Source of the DNA: Pseudomonadota bacterium
GTDB taxonomy: Bacteria; Bdellovibrionota_C; UBA2361; SZUA-149; DAOLCO01
Assembly (NCBI GenBank): GCA_027487795.1
Contig: JAIYCX010000031.1
Location: 1 to 64,000, forward strand
Direction of reading: 5' to 3'
DNA: 64,000 bases
Shown here: positions 17,539 through 28,441 of the stretch, piece after piece
Position numbering within the stretch: position 1 is the first letter of the stretch
How the letters are laid out: every line of letters starts with the position of its first letter
Program-made: the position numbers and the translations under genes
Notes under the pieces: generated by a model
The model's database searches: none
What the model was told of the DNA's origin: nothing
What the model saw: the letters and a program-made list of their open reading frames with translations, nothing else

Positions 17539-18856
17539 ATCTTAAAGCCTCCGCTGGATTTAACCTAGAAGCCCTTCTCGCAGGATACACTCCCGCAAGA
17601 GATGTAATAATAAAGCCTACGACAGCTACAGTAATAAAATTGTAAAATTTCATATGAACCGGAACTGTATCAATTGAGAATACTCTTACATCAATAGGGA
17701 AACCAAATGTTTGTAATCCTACACACCCTAAAAATCCTAACAATGTTCCTAAAATCACTCCACTAAATCCCACTATAGATCCCTGAATTAAAAAAATTCT
17801 AAGTATCTGCCTATCACTCGCACCCATGGATTTGAAAATAGCAATATCCCTACCCTTCTCCATTACTACCATGACTAAAGTAGAAACAATTGAAAAACTA
17901 GCTATTAAAATAAGCAAAAGCAAAACTATAAAATAAACTCTCTTCTCTAACTTAATTGCATCCCAGAGAGGTTTGTTTTGCTCCGTCCAGTCAGACATAT
18001 AAAGTCCCTCAGGGAAATCTACTAACGCATTAGATATTGAATCCATTATTTGAGATGTTTTATTTCTATCAAAGACCTCTATTTCAACTCCAGTTACCTG
18101 AGAGCCAAAACCAAAAAATTCCTGCGCCTCTTTTATTCCCATGTAAGCAAGTCCTGACTCATACTCAACTAAACCAGAAGAATAAAAACCGCTTATTATA
18201 AATCTCCTATGCTTTGGTACTATACCTAGAGGTGACGAGCTTAATTCTGGAGATAAAACCACTACAGTATCTCCTTCAAAAACTCCTAACTTTCTTTGTA
18301 ACTCTTTACCAAGAAGTATTGTAGGCAAATTAACAGTTTGTTTACTGCCATCAGATTTCTCTATTTCAAGAGGTGCCTTAGAAAAAAGCTGATCTAGTAC
18401 ACTTTCGTTTACAACACTCTTTAATAACTTCTGCCTAGGACTAGAAGAATTATCCAATCCACGAATCAAAATTCCTCTAGCACCTGAATCAAATTTAAGA
18501 CCCGCAGTATTAACCGGAATTCCAGCAACTCTATCTAACTTAATCATCGCTTGAGAATAGGTATAAGGATAAGCAGATGTAATACCAGGAACTTTTGATA
18601 GAATATCTATAAGCTCAGGAACATGCTCTATACTACCTGCATTTTTCTTGATTGTTATATGAGCATTTGCATCAATAAGTTTAGATTGCAGCTCCTCTTC
18701 AAAACCAGTCATTACAGATAATACTATATTTAAAACCATCACACTTAAGGCAACTCCAATAAGTGAGATAATAGTAATAATAGAAATAAAAACTTCTTTT
18801 CTTTTGCTTCTCAGGTATCTAAGAGCAATAAAATTTTCAAAGGTATTTTTAAACAT
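17531..18856 (-). CDS. lolC: Lipoprotein-releasing permease LolC/LolE
   Basis: A 441-aa MacB-like permease with four membrane helices: one near residue 20-45 (ISIITIISLIGVALSVMVLN), then three at the C-terminus (from about 315, 365 and 405). Between them is a large periplasmic domain (about 50-310). The LolC/E opening IALRYLRSKRK and the C-terminal AGVYPARRASRLNPAEALRFE are characteristic. Only one such gene is present, so the transporter is probably a homodimeric LolF-like form rather than LolC+LolE (inference). Confidence 0.93.
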   Translation of the reverse strand: MFKNTFENFIALRYLRSKRKEVFISIITIISLIGVALSVMVLNIVLSVMTGFEEELQSKLIDANAHITIKKNAGSIEHVPELIDILSKVPGITSAYPYTYSQAMIKLDRVAGIPVNTAGLKFDSGARGILIRGLDNSSSPRQKLLKSVVNESVLDQLFSKAPLEIEKSDGSKQTVNLPTILLGKELQRKLGVFEGDTVVVLSPELSSSPLGIVPKHRRFIISGFYSSGLVEYESGLAYMGIKEAQEFFGFGSQVTGVEIEVFDRNKTSQIMDSISNALVDFPEGLYMSDWTEQNKPLWDAIKLEKRVYFIVLLLLILIASFSIVSTLVMVVMEKGRDIAIFKSMGASDRQILRIFLIQGSIVGFSGVILGTLLGFLGCVGLQTFGFPIDVRVFSIDTVPVHMKFYNFITVAVVGFIITSLAGVYPARRASRLNPAEALRFE

Positions 18857-18892
18857 TAAAACTTAAGTTTGAGCCATTGCTATTGCTGCATA

Positions 18893-20401
18893 TTAAGAGG
18901 AATGCGGTCTTAATGTAGGAAATAATATTACATCTCTTATACTAACTGATCCAGTCAATAACATTACTAATCTATCTATTCCAATGCCCTGGCCTGCCGT
19001 AGGAGGAAGTCCATATTCTAAAGCTGTGATAAAATCCTGGTCCTTCTGCATTGCCTCATGATCTCCCTTATCTTTTTCTTTTAACTGCAAGTTAAAACGC
19101 TCTTCCTGATCAAAAGAATCATTTAATTCGCTAAAAGCATTTGCAACTTCCATTCCAGCGATCATGAGCTCAAAACGATCAGTAAATCTTGGATCTGATT
19201 GATTAGCTCTAGATAATGGAGAAATAGTAAGAGGATGTTGAGTGATAAAAGTTGGATTAACTATTTTACTTTCAACATGTCGATCAAATACTTCATACAA
19301 AGCTTTGCCGTAGTCTTCAATATCTTGAATATCAGAATATCCTAGCTTAACTGCCAACTCTTTAATTTCTTCTAATGTATCCAAACTATTTTCAACTGGC
19401 ACATCTGAATATTTTATTACCGCTTCCCTCATTGTTAACCTTGCCCAAGGAAGGCTAGCATCAATAGTTTTCTCGTTAAAAATAAACTCTCGGCTTCCAA
19501 CTATCTCATCTATTAATGTAATAAAAAGCTCTTCACTTAAGTTCATTAAATCTTCATATGTCGCATATGCTTGATAGAACTCTATCATTGTAAATTCTGG
19601 ATTATGCTCAGTAGAAATTCCTTCATTTCTAAATACTCGTCCTATCTCATAGACTCTATCAATGCCCCCTACGACTAATTTTTTAAGCGGCAGTTCTAAG
19701 GCGATTCTCATAAAAAGATCTAGTCCTAGACTATTATGATGAGTAGTAAATGGTCTTGCAGATGCACCAGATGCTACTGAACTAAGTACTGGAGTTTCTA
19801 CTTCAACATACCCTCTCGCATCAAAAAACTTTCTAAGCATTGAAATAATCTTTGCTCGTTTAATAAAAACGGCTCTAGATTCTTCATTTACCATGAGATC
19901 TAAATAACGTTGACGATACCGAACTTCGACATCAGACAAACCATGATATTTTTCAGGAAGAGGTCTTAGACATTTTACGATTAATCTAATCGACTCAGTA
20001 TGAAGACTAGTCTCTCCTGTTTTTGTAACAAAAGCATAACCAGTAACTTCTACGATATCTCCCATATCGAAAGTTTTATAGTCTTCAAAAGCACTCTCAC
20101 CTATGTCGTCTTTTTTAACATATATTTGAATTTTACCCGCAGCATCTTGAAGATTTGCAAATGATGCTTTCCCCATCATACGGATAGTCATTAATCTTCC
20201 AGCAATAGTGACTCTTGTTTTACTTTCAGGTGAAAGCTCTGCTTCTTTTTCTTGAAGTTTAAGTACATCAGAAGATAATGCTGTAACTTTGACATCATTC
20301 GGATAAGGATACCCAGAGGCTTTCCTTAAATTTAGTTTTTCTATTCTTACAAGCTCTTGTTCAGATCTTTCAACTAGCTCTTCTTTATGAGTATCGGACA
20401 C
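18893..20401 (-). CDS. lysS: Lysine-tRNA ligase, class II
   Basis: A 502-aa synthetase. An N-terminal OB-fold anticodon-binding domain (about 60-160, VTIAGRLMTIRMMGKASFAN) is followed by the class II catalytic core: VRYRQRYLDLM, motif 2 FRNEGISTEHNPEFTMIEF, and motif 3 GLPPTAGQGIGIDRLVMLLT near the end. Length is normal. It is the first gene of the lysS-lolC-lolD-bamA run; linkage of lysS to lolC is a common arrangement in deltaproteobacteria-like genomes. Confidence 0.97.
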   Translation of the reverse strand: MSDTHKEELVERSEQELVRIEKLNLRKASGYPYPNDVKVTALSSDVLKLQEKEAELSPESKTRVTIAGRLMTIRMMGKASFANLQDAAGKIQIYVKKDDIGESAFEDYKTFDMGDIVEVTGYAFVTKTGETSLHTESIRLIVKCLRPLPEKYHGLSDVEVRYRQRYLDLMVNEESRAVFIKRAKIISMLRKFFDARGYVEVETPVLSSVASGASARPFTTHHNSLGLDLFMRIALELPLKKLVVGGIDRVYEIGRVFRNEGISTEHNPEFTMIEFYQAYATYEDLMNLSEELFITLIDEIVGSREFIFNEKTIDASLPWARLTMREAVIKYSDVPVENSLDTLEEIKELAVKLGYSDIQDIEDYGKALYEVFDRHVESKIVNPTFITQHPLTISPLSRANQSDPRFTDRFELMIAGMEVANAFSELNDSFDQEERFNLQLKEKDKGDHEAMQKDQDFITALEYGLPPTAGQGIGIDRLVMLLTGSVSIRDVILFPTLRPHSS

Positions 20402-20477
20402 TTAAACTTCTCCATTAATTGTTTAAATTCTCTGGTGAAGACTAGCAAATTTAATACTATAAATAAAATAGAATGAT

Positions 20478-21653
20478 TTAGGCGTTCAGATCCATCAATT
20501 CACTTAAGGCAAAGCCGTTTTTAGCTAAGAACTTATGCACAGCTATTATTGAACTAGGCTCTACCAATTGCTCGATATGGCCATCTTTTAATTCATGAAT
20601 CTGAGATCCCGCCCAATGCTGATTTAGTAATACACCCTGAATCGCTGGAATAATAGGATCATGCTGGCTTGTAATAATCAGCCTCTTATCAGGATCTAAT
20701 CTAGGTTGATAACTAAGTGGTGAACTTACAGCAAAAACCCTTCTTAAAAGATTAAAACTGATACCTGCATTTTTAATTATGTCACCCATCGGAGTATTCT
20801 CAACGTTAGACCAGATAATATGAGGCATAGAAGATAAAGGTGCAGCACAAACTACTGCATCTAAATTATCTAATGAAGCCCAAAGAGCTGCAGTATGTGC
20901 TCCCAGACTTAAACCCACTGGGATGATTGGTTTATCACTTTGCTCTTGTAGCCAAATTTTTATAGCTCTAAGCTCGTATATAGCTTGTGCAAAACTTTCA
21001 TTTGTTACAGCTGGGTCTATACTAGGAAATAAATTAAGAGGAGTTAATCTAGCAGGACTTCTACTTCCATGAAGTGGAAGCTCAATTGAAATGACATCTA
21101 AACCCATTCTATAAAAAATCCCAGGTATCATGGTAAGCGCTCTAGACTTATCATCTCCCAGCATCCAACCATGAATAGCGACTATCCTACCGCAAGATTC
21201 TATATCAATATGCTTCCATTCTCTGACTTTTACAGTGTTATCTTGCTCTTTGTTTACTCTTCTATTTTCATACTCCTGATAAGTTGATTTAAAAGAAGTC
21301 TTAAAAAGAAAATCTCTAACGATCCCCCCTTTTATCTCCGCTGGTTTTGAAATACAGGCAAGTGGTACTTTCTCTGGTTTCTTGTAGAAGAGTTCAGGAA
21401 TTTTTTCCCAAGATGTAGCAGAATAATAAGCAAAAGAAGCTAAGATTGAACCAACTGATTCTCTAACTTCCTCATCTGTAAATTTAGGTAAGGAAAATTT
21501 AGATGCCAGTCGTGTTATTAATTTTCTAATTCCTGCTTCTGGACTTAAGGATAAATTCTCTAAATTTGTTAACTTTGTTTCAGGCTGTGGATACTCACAA
21601 GACTCAGGTAAATTATTATCTGAAATAAAAATATCTTTTCCCTTATCCTCCAT
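20478..21653 (-). CDS. Alpha/beta hydrolase, unassigned substrate
   Basis: A 391-aa protein. After about 140 poorly conserved residues comes an alpha/beta hydrolase fold: HGWMLGDDKS (oxyanion region), nucleophile elbow GLSLG (Ser around residue 245), an acid in TSQHDPIIP and a catalytic His in DGHIEQL. This completes a plausible Ser-Asp-His triad for an esterase- or lipase-like enzyme. There is no signal peptide, so it should be cytoplasmic. It lies 76 bp upstream of lysS on the same strand. The substrate cannot be inferred. Confidence 0.75.
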   Translation of the reverse strand: MEDKGKDIFISDNNLPESCEYPQPETKLTNLENLSLSPEAGIRKLITRLASKFSLPKFTDEEVRESVGSILASFAYYSATSWEKIPELFYKKPEKVPLACISKPAEIKGGIVRDFLFKTSFKSTYQEYENRRVNKEQDNTVKVREWKHIDIESCGRIVAIHGWMLGDDKSRALTMIPGIFYRMGLDVISIELPLHGSRSPARLTPLNLFPSIDPAVTNESFAQAIYELRAIKIWLQEQSDKPIIPVGLSLGAHTAALWASLDNLDAVVCAAPLSSMPHIIWSNVENTPMGDIIKNAGISFNLLRRVFAVSSPLSYQPRLDPDKRLIITSQHDPIIPAIQGVLLNQHWAGSQIHELKDGHIEQLVEPSSIIAVHKFLAKNGFALSELMDLNA

Positions 21654-21730
21654 AAGTCCCTTTAATTATGTTCTATAGATCGACACTTATTAGGTATTTC
21701 TTTAATAATTGTAGCCATTCATTCAATATG

Positions 21731-21854
21731 TAAGCATTCAGAATTGTTCCGCAATTAAGGCTTTCTAAGTGGCTAAAAAGCGGAGTGTACATTTAGTACA
21801 TGAGCATTTTTAGCCACTTAGAAAACGCAGAGTGCGGAAAATTGTGAACGCTTA
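21731..21854. repeat. 124-bp imperfect palindrome abutting metH
   Basis: The two halves are near-complementary over their whole length. TAAGCATTCA at the left end pairs with TGAACGCTTA at the right end. TTCCGCA pairs with TGCGGAA, CTTTCTAAGTGGCTAAAAA pairs with TTTTTAGCCACTTAGAAAA, and the tip is TGTAC-ATTTA-GTACA. It begins after the promoter region of the alpha/beta hydrolase gene and ends exactly one base before the metH stop codon. It could act as a terminator for metH. No transposase is nearby; it looks like a miniature element or REP-type structure, unrelated to the 223/1806/30091 family. Confidence 0.75.
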
Positions 21855-24800
21855 CTAATAATTAAGATATGGACTTAACCATCTTTCTACCTCTTCCACC
21901 GAGACATTTTTTCTTGCAGCATAGTCTTCAATTTGATCCTTACCAAGACGACCAACATTAAAATACTTGCTCTCCGGATGAGCAAAGTAAAAACCACTTA
22001 CTGAAGAAGCTGGATACATGGCATAACTCTCTGTAAGTGTTATCGAAGCTAACTCTTCTGCCTTTATTAACTGCCAAATTTTCCCTTTTTCAGTGTGGTC
22101 TGGACAAGCTGAATAGCCTGGAGCTGGTCTAATGCCAGTATATTTCTCTCTTATTAAATCTTCATTTGTTAAATTTTCTAATGCATCATAACCCCATAAG
22201 TCAGTTCGCACTCTCTTATGAAGATACTCCGCAAAAGCCTCTGCTAATCTATCTGAAAGAGCCTTGACCATGATACTCCCGTACATATCATTAGCGGCTT
22301 CTAATTCATCAACTAAAATTTCCAGCTCTAATCCTGCTGTTACAGCAAAGAATCCAAGATAGTCTTCCTTGTTAGCGCTCTCTGGAGCAATAAAATCACT
22401 TAAAGAGAAATTTGCACCTGTTGAATTTCTTTCAGTTTGTTGTCTGAGAAATGAAAATTTAATTTCACCCTCTTCAGTCTTAACAATAATATCTTCAGAA
22501 TTATTTTTTCTAACAGCAGGATAAAATCCAACGACACCCTTTATCTTTGGTATTCCCCTTTCTAACATCAAAGCTAGATACTTTTTAGAATCCTCAAATA
22601 ACTCTTTTGCTTGTTGACCATAAGTAGGAGAACTAAAAATTTCCGGGAACTTACCTTTCAACTCCCAAGTATAAAAGAAAGGAGACCAATCAACATAATT
22701 TAAAAGCTCTTCCATTGAAACATCTTCTATAACCTTAGTTCCTAAAAACTTTGGCTTAGTAGAATTAAACTTATTCCAATCAATATTAAAAGAATTTTCT
22801 CTAGCCTCAGCCAAAGAAATTTGCGTTTTTGTGCTTACTCTATTTTGAAATTCTTCCCTAATAACATCGTACTCAGCTTCTACTGAACTAACAAATTCTG
22901 GTCTATCAGTTTTAGAGCAAAGCTTAGAGGATACTGGAACAGATCTTGAAGCATCAAGAACATGTACAACTCCATGACTATAATGAGGTGCGATTTTTAC
23001 AGCAGTATGCCTTTTTGAAGTAGTAGCCCCTCCTATTAAAAGTGGAATTGTCATTCCTCTTCTTGTCATCTCTTTTGCTACATAAACCATTTCATCCAAA
23101 GACGGGGTAATAAGACCGCTTAGACCTAGAACATCGGCGTTATGTTCTTCAACTGCATTTAAAATTTTATCACAGGAAACCATAACTCCAAGATCAATAA
23201 CATTGAAGTTATTACACTGAAGTACGACTCCAACGATATTCTTTCCGATATCATGAACATCTCCCTTAACGGTAGCCATCACTATGGTCCCGTTATAAGA
23301 AGAAGCGCCTTTAGTTTTTTCAGCTTCAAGATAAGGAAGCAAGTAAGCGACCGACTTCTTCATCACTCTGGCACTTTTTACGACCTGAGGAAGAAACATT
23401 TTACCTGTAGCAAATAAGTCTCCAACCTGATTCATCCCGGCCATTAAAGGCCCTTCGATAACTTTCAAAGGATGAACATATTTCAGTCTAGCTTCTTCAG
23501 TATCTTCATCTATAAAATCAACTATACCCTTCACTAAAGAATATGAAAGTCTCTCATCGACAGTTCCACTTCTCCATTCGATTATTTTTTCTTGTTGCGC
23601 TCCTGCGACAGCGCCTTTTAGAGATTCAGCAAAAGTAATTAACCTATCAGTTGCATCAGATCTTTTGTTTAATAGAACATCTTCGACTAACTCTAAAAGT
23701 TCAGGATTTATATCCTCATAAACTTCTAACTGACCTGCATTAACAATACCCATATCCATACCCTCTTTAACAGCATGATATAGAAATGCACTATGAATAG
23801 CCTCTCTTACTTTATTATTTCCTCTAAATGAAAAAGAAATATTACTTACTCCCCCACTTACTCGGGCATGTGGAAGATTAGATTTTATCCAAGAAGTTGA
23901 TTTAATAAAATCAACTGCGTAATTATTATGTTCTTCTATCCCAGTAGCGACAGTAAGAATATTAGGATCAAAAATAATATCTTCAGGTGGAAAGTTAACT
24001 TCTTTGGTTAAAATATCGTAAGCTCGCTTGCAAATAGCAATCTTTTTTTCTAAGCTGTCGGCCTGACCATTTTCATCAAAGGCCATAACCACTACAGCGG
24101 CACCATAAGATCTAATTTTCTTAGCTTGCTCTTTAAATACTTCCTCGCCTTCTTTTAAGCTAATTGAGTTTACAACTCCCTTACCTTGAAAGCACTTAAG
24201 ACCTTCTTCTATAACTTCCCACTTAGAAGAATCTATCATAAAAGGAACTTTAGATATTTCTGGCTCAGAAACTAGAAGATTTACAAACTTCGGCATTAAA
24301 GTTTTAGTATCAAGCATTCCCTCATCTAAGTTAATATCTAAGATGATAGCCCCATTTTCTACCTGCTCCCTTCCAATAGATAATGCTTCATCAAGTTTAT
24401 CTGAAGTAATTAGTTGCTCAAACTTCTTAGATCCAGTGACGTTTAATCTTTCACCAACGTTTATGAAATTAGTATTAGTTCCAACTATTAAAGGCTCAAG
24501 TCCTGATAATCTTAAAGTTGGTAAATATTCAGGCACTACTCTAGGTGAGTAGTTTTCAGATAATTTAACAACTTCACGAATATGCTCAGGAGTAGTTCCG
24601 CAGCATCCACCGATAAAATTAATTAAACCTCTGTCTAAAAAATCTTTTACTTGCGCAGTAAACTCTCTAGGAGTTTCATCATACTGTCCAAACTCATTTG
24701 GCAAACCTGCATTCGGATAAGCTCCAACTGGCACCCAAGATATCTTACTCAAATCTTCTAAAAATGGTCTCATCTGCTTTGCACCAAGTGCACAATTTAG

Positions 24801-25511
24801 ACTTATCCCAATTAATTCTTTAGCATGAGAAATAGAAATCCAAAAAGCTTCAGTAGTCTGCCCAGATAAAGTTCTCCCACTTTGGTCAGTGATAGTTCCA
24901 GACAACATTACCGGGATAGAAACAGATTTCTCTACTCTTACTTTATCTATGGCAAATAATGCAGCTTTTGCATTTAAAGTATCAAAAATTGTTTCAACTA
25001 AAATTAAATCAACACCACCTTCTACTAGCGCTTCTACTTGTTCTTTATAACAAGCCACTAACTCATCAAATGAAGTAGCCCTGTACTCAGGTCTATTAAC
25101 ATCAGGTGAAAGTGAAAGTGTTTTATTTGTAGGACCAATAGCCCCTGCTACAAATCTAGGTTTTATGTGAGAGTATTTTGCAGCTGCTCTTTTTGCTATT
25201 TTTACTGCTTCAAGATTTAGCTCACGAACATAATCAGTAGCTAAGTAATCAGCTTGAGAGATTGAATTAGAGTTAAATGTATTTGTCTCAATAATATCTG
25301 AGCCTGCTTCAAAATATTTTGAGTGGATTGCTTCAATAATATCAGGTCGAGTTATTGAGAGGATATCCAAATTCCCTACTAAATCATGCGCATGATCTAA
25401 GAACCTTGTCCCTCTAAAGTCTTTTTCCGTTAAATTATACTCCTGAATCATGGTCCCCATGGCCCCGTCCAAAAATAAAATTTTCTCTCTAATCAGTTGA
25501 TCTAATTCCAT
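21855..25511 (-). CDS. metH: Cobalamin-dependent methionine synthase
   Basis: A 1218-aa multidomain enzyme transferring methyl from methyltetrahydrofolate to homocysteine via B12. Domains in order: homocysteine-binding with zinc ligands (SLNCALGA and [10 protein letters not shown], to about 325), pterin-binding ([15 protein letters not shown], about 345-610), cobalamin-binding with the axial-ligand motif [14 protein letters not shown] (around 745), and the C-terminal reactivation domain ([18 protein letters not shown]). Length is normal. It is divergent from topA across 203 bp, where I do not recognise a SAM, SAH or cobalamin riboswitch. Confidence 0.97.
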   Translation of the reverse strand: MELDQLIREKILFLDGAMGTMIQEYNLTEKDFRGTRFLDHAHDLVGNLDILSITRPDIIEAIHSKYFEAGSDIIETNTFNSNSISQADYLATDYVRELNLEAVKIAKRAAAKYSHIKPRFVAGAIGPTNKTLSLSPDVNRPEYRATSFDELVACYKEQVEALVEGGVDLILVETIFDTLNAKAALFAIDKVRVEKSVSIPVMLSGTITDQSGRTLSGQTTEAFWISISHAKELIGISLNCALGAKQMRPFLEDLSKISWVPVGAYPNAGLPNEFGQYDETPREFTAQVKDFLDRGLINFIGGCCGTTPEHIREVVKLSENYSPRVVPEYLPTLRLSGLEPLIVGTNTNFINVGERLNVTGSKKFEQLITSDKLDEALSIGREQVENGAIILDINLDEGMLDTKTLMPKFVNLLVSEPEISKVPFMIDSSKWEVIEEGLKCFQGKGVVNSISLKEGEEVFKEQAKKIRSYGAAVVVMAFDENGQADSLEKKIAICKRAYDILTKEVNFPPEDIIFDPNILTVATGIEEHNNYAVDFIKSTSWIKSNLPHARVSGGVSNISFSFRGNNKVREAIHSAFLYHAVKEGMDMGIVNAGQLEVYEDINPELLELVEDVLLNKRSDATDRLITFAESLKGAVAGAQQEKIIEWRSGTVDERLSYSLVKGIVDFIDEDTEEARLKYVHPLKVIEGPLMAGMNQVGDLFATGKMFLPQVVKSARVMKKSVAYLLPYLEAEKTKGASSYNGTIVMATVKGDVHDIGKNIVGVVLQCNNFNVIDLGVMVSCDKILNAVEEHNADVLGLSGLITPSLDEMVYVAKEMTRRGMTIPLLIGGATTSKRHTAVKIAPHYSHGVVHVLDASRSVPVSSKLCSKTDRPEFVSSVEAEYDVIREEFQNRVSTKTQISLAEARENSFNIDWNKFNSTKPKFLGTKVIEDVSMEELLNYVDWSPFFYTWELKGKFPEIFSSPTYGQQAKELFEDSKKYLALMLERGIPKIKGVVGFYPAVRKNNSEDIIVKTEEGEIKFSFLRQQTERNSTGANFSLSDFIAPESANKEDYLGFFAVTAGLELEILVDELEAANDMYGSIMVKALSDRLAEAFAEYLHKRVRTDLWGYDALENLTNEDLIREKYTGIRPAPGYSACPDHTEKGKIWQLIKAEELASITLTESYAMYPASSVSGFYFAHPESKYFNVGRLGKDQIEDYAARKNVSVEEVERWLSPYLNY

Positions 25512-25714
25512 CTATCCATTTTTGATTATTCTAGTATGATTAAAAATCTTGAATTTATCTCTACATTTTGCAATTAAGTGATTACCCTAAATTAAATAAT
25601 TCCGCTAAGGCTCAATATTTATTAAGGCAATTATAATACAGCTAAATATTAAAGCTAAAAAACTATAAGCTTATACTTTGTGTTCAACCCTATATATATA
25701 GTATCCCAAAACCC

Positions 25715-28438
25715 ATGCCAGAAAAAATAACAGATAAAACAGCTCCAAATAAAATACTAGTAATAGTAGAGTCCCCAACAAAAGCAAAGACCATTACAAA
25801 GTTTCTTGGAAAGAACTACATAGTTAAAGCCTCCTTCGGTCATATCAGAGATTTACCCAATAGCGCCTCAGAAATCCCAGTTAAATTAAAAAAAGAAAAG
25901 TGGGCGAAAATGGGAATCAATATCGAACATGACTTCGAGCCCTTATACATCATTCCTCCAAAGAAAAAAGAACAAGTCACCAAATTAAAAGAAGCTTTAA
26001 AAGATGCAAAAGAAGTACTACTAGCAACGGACGAAGATAGAGAGGGAGAATCAATAAGTTGGCACCTCTTAGAAACTTTAAATCCAAAAGTTCCTACTAA
26101 AAGATTAGTTTTTCACGAAATCACAAAAGAAGCTATTCAAAAAGCACTGGATTCAACCAGAGAAATAGACATGGACCTAGTCCGTGCTCAAGAGACACGC
26201 AGAATTATCGATAGACTATTTGGTTATGAAGTAAGCCCTGTACTATGGAGAAAAATCGCACCAAGACTAAGTGCTGGTAGAGTGCAAAGTGTTGCAGTAA
26301 GACTTTTAGTAGAAAGAGAAAGAGAAAGAATTAAATTTAGATCTGGAGATTACTGGGATCTAAAGGCGAAATGTGAAACTCCTAAATCAAAAGAAAATTT
26401 CGAAGCTGACATTACACATGTAGATAACCTTAGATTAGCTTCAGGAAAGGACTTTGATCCTGCTACTGGAATTCTTAAATCTCCTGATTCTGTAAAATTA
26501 TTCGGTGAAAAAGAGGCTACAGCCTTAGCTAATAACCTCACAGGACAAAACGCAAAAGTAGAACAAATTGAAGAAAAGCCATTCTCTTCTACTCCTCCAG
26601 CACCTTTTGTTACTAGCTCCTTGCAACAAGAAGCTAATAGAAAACTTAGATTCTCAGCTCAACGCACTATGAGAGTTGCACAAAGCCTATACGAAAACGG
26701 TTTCATTACCTACATGAGAACAGATTCTACAACTTTATCAACTGAGGCACTAACTGCTGCTAGAACTTTTATTAAAGATGAGTATGGTGATAACTACTTA
26801 CCAAAAGCTCCAAGAGTATACTCAACTAAAGTTAAGAACGCCCAAGAAGCCCACGAAGCTATAAGACCAGCCGGCGCTGAATTTACGGCACCTGATGTTG
26901 TAATGGAGAAGCTAGGAGACGATGCCTTCAAACTATATGATTTGATCTGGAAGAGAACAGTTGCAAGTCAAATGGAAAACGCTAGAGGTACATATGTTAG
27001 TGTTACCTTATCTGTTGAAGCATTAGATTCAAACAATAAAAAAGTTCCAGTTACTCTAAGAGCTAGTGGTAAAACAATTGAATTTCCTGGCTTCTTAAGA
27101 GCATATGTCGAAGGTAGTGATGATCCAGATTCAGACATCGCAGATCAAGAAAAAATACTTCCTAAAATGACCAAAGGTGACGAAATACTTTTGTCTAAAG
27201 TTTCCCCACTTTCACACTCTACTCAACCTCCTGCTAGATATACAGAAGGCTCAATGATTAGAGAACTAGAAAAAAGAGGAATAGGCAGACCATCTACTTG
27301 GGCATCAGTTGTAGAATTAGTTTTATCTAGACAATATGCTTTCAAAAAAGGAACTGCATTAGTACCATCCTTCACAGCTATGGCAGTAGTTGGAATGTTA
27401 GAAGTTCACTTCCATCAATTAATGGATTATGACTTCACTGCGAAACTTGAAGATGACCTAGATGCTATCTCTAGAGGAGAAACTGGAAATATTCCTTACT
27501 TATCTGATTTTTATTTTGGAAATAAAAAAGGTACCCCTGATAAAGAACAGAAAAAAGGTCTAAAAGAATTAATAGAAACAGGCGGAGATAAAATTGATCC
27601 AAGAGAAGTTTGCGGGCTTCCTATTGGTCAAGATTCTGAAGACCGTCTTGTTGAAGTAAGAATTGGGAAATTCGGTCCATTTCTTTCAAATGGAGTTCAA
27701 AGAACTAGCGTACCAGAAGGTATGCCACCAGATGAACTAAGACTAAAAGAAGCTACTGATCTTTTAACCTCTGCAGAAAAAGGACCTGAGTCATTAGGCT
27801 TACATCCAGAAACTCAAGAACCGATATTTTTAAAAGTTGGTCGATATGGGCCTTATGTTCAACTTGGTATTGGAGATGGTGAGACAAGACCAAAGATGTC
27901 TTCGCTACTACCAAACATGCCGCTTGAATCAGTGGATTTAGAAACTGCAATAAAATTATTACAACTACCTAAAGACTTAGGACAGAACCCAGATAACAGC
28001 ACCGCTGTTTTTGCAAAACTTGGACCTTTTGGCCCTTACATAGAATGCGGAACTGAAAGAAGAAGTATTCCTATGGATACTATGTCTCCAGTTTCTATAA
28101 CTCTAGATGAAGCAGTAGAACTATTAAGACAACCAAAAACCAGAGGTAGAGTTACAACAAAACCTCAAGTCTTAAAAGAAATTGGAGTAAATGCCGCAGG
28201 TCTACCAATACAACTTTTAAGCGGTAGATATGGGCCTTATGTCTCAGACGGAACAACAAATGCATCAGCCCCAAAAGGTGTTGATCCTATGAATATCACC
28301 CTTGAAACTGCTGTTGATCTTTTAAAAGAAAGAGAGGGCATGACTCCGAAAAAGAAACCAAGAAAAAAGTCGGAAGGTACTACAGCTAAGTCTCCAAAAA
28401 AATCAGCTGCTAAATCAGAAAAGAAGAAAAAATCCTAA
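25715..28438 (+). CDS. topA: DNA topoisomerase I
   Basis: A 907-aa type IA topoisomerase that relaxes negative supercoils. The Toprim domain starts ILVIVESPTKAKTITKFLG and has the acidic triad in ATDEDREGE. The active-site tyrosine region is NGFITYMRTDST (Tyr around residue 332). The C-terminus has no Cys4 zinc fingers; instead it carries about four Toprim-C type repeats (KFGPFLSNG, GRYGPYVQLG, LGPFGPYIECG, GRYGPYVSDG) and a lysine-rich tail (KKPRKKSEG...SEKKKKS). It heads the operon topA-HAD-selD. Confidence 0.96.
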   Translation: MPEKITDKTAPNKILVIVESPTKAKTITKFLGKNYIVKASFGHIRDLPNSASEIPVKLKKEKWAKMGINIEHDFEPLYIIPPKKKEQVTKLKEALKDAKEVLLATDEDREGESISWHLLETLNPKVPTKRLVFHEITKEAIQKALDSTREIDMDLVRAQETRRIIDRLFGYEVSPVLWRKIAPRLSAGRVQSVAVRLLVERERERIKFRSGDYWDLKAKCETPKSKENFEADITHVDNLRLASGKDFDPATGILKSPDSVKLFGEKEATALANNLTGQNAKVEQIEEKPFSSTPPAPFVTSSLQQEANRKLRFSAQRTMRVAQSLYENGFITYMRTDSTTLSTEALTAARTFIKDEYGDNYLPKAPRVYSTKVKNAQEAHEAIRPAGAEFTAPDVVMEKLGDDAFKLYDLIWKRTVASQMENARGTYVSVTLSVEALDSNNKKVPVTLRASGKTIEFPGFLRAYVEGSDDPDSDIADQEKILPKMTKGDEILLSKVSPLSHSTQPPARYTEGSMIRELEKRGIGRPSTWASVVELVLSRQYAFKKGTALVPSFTAMAVVGMLEVHFHQLMDYDFTAKLEDDLDAISRGETGNIPYLSDFYFGNKKGTPDKEQKKGLKELIETGGDKIDPREVCGLPIGQDSEDRLVEVRIGKFGPFLSNGVQRTSVPEGMPPDELRLKEATDLLTSAEKGPESLGLHPETQEPIFLKVGRYGPYVQLGIGDGETRPKMSSLLPNMPLESVDLETAIKLLQLPKDLGQNPDNSTAVFAKLGPFGPYIECGTERRSIPMDTMSPVSITLDEAVELLRQPKTRGRVTTKPQVLKEIGVNAAGLPIQLLSGRYGPYVSDGTTNASAPKGVDPMNITLETAVDLLKEREGMTPKKKPRKKSEGTTAKSPKKSAAKSEKKKKS

Positions 28439-28441
28439 ACT

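Noticed and set aside
25512-25714. Riboswitch (SAM, SAH or cobalamin) upstream of metH
   Set aside because: The 203 bp are A+T-rich; I could not find the conserved B12-box, SAM or SAH cores on the minus strand.
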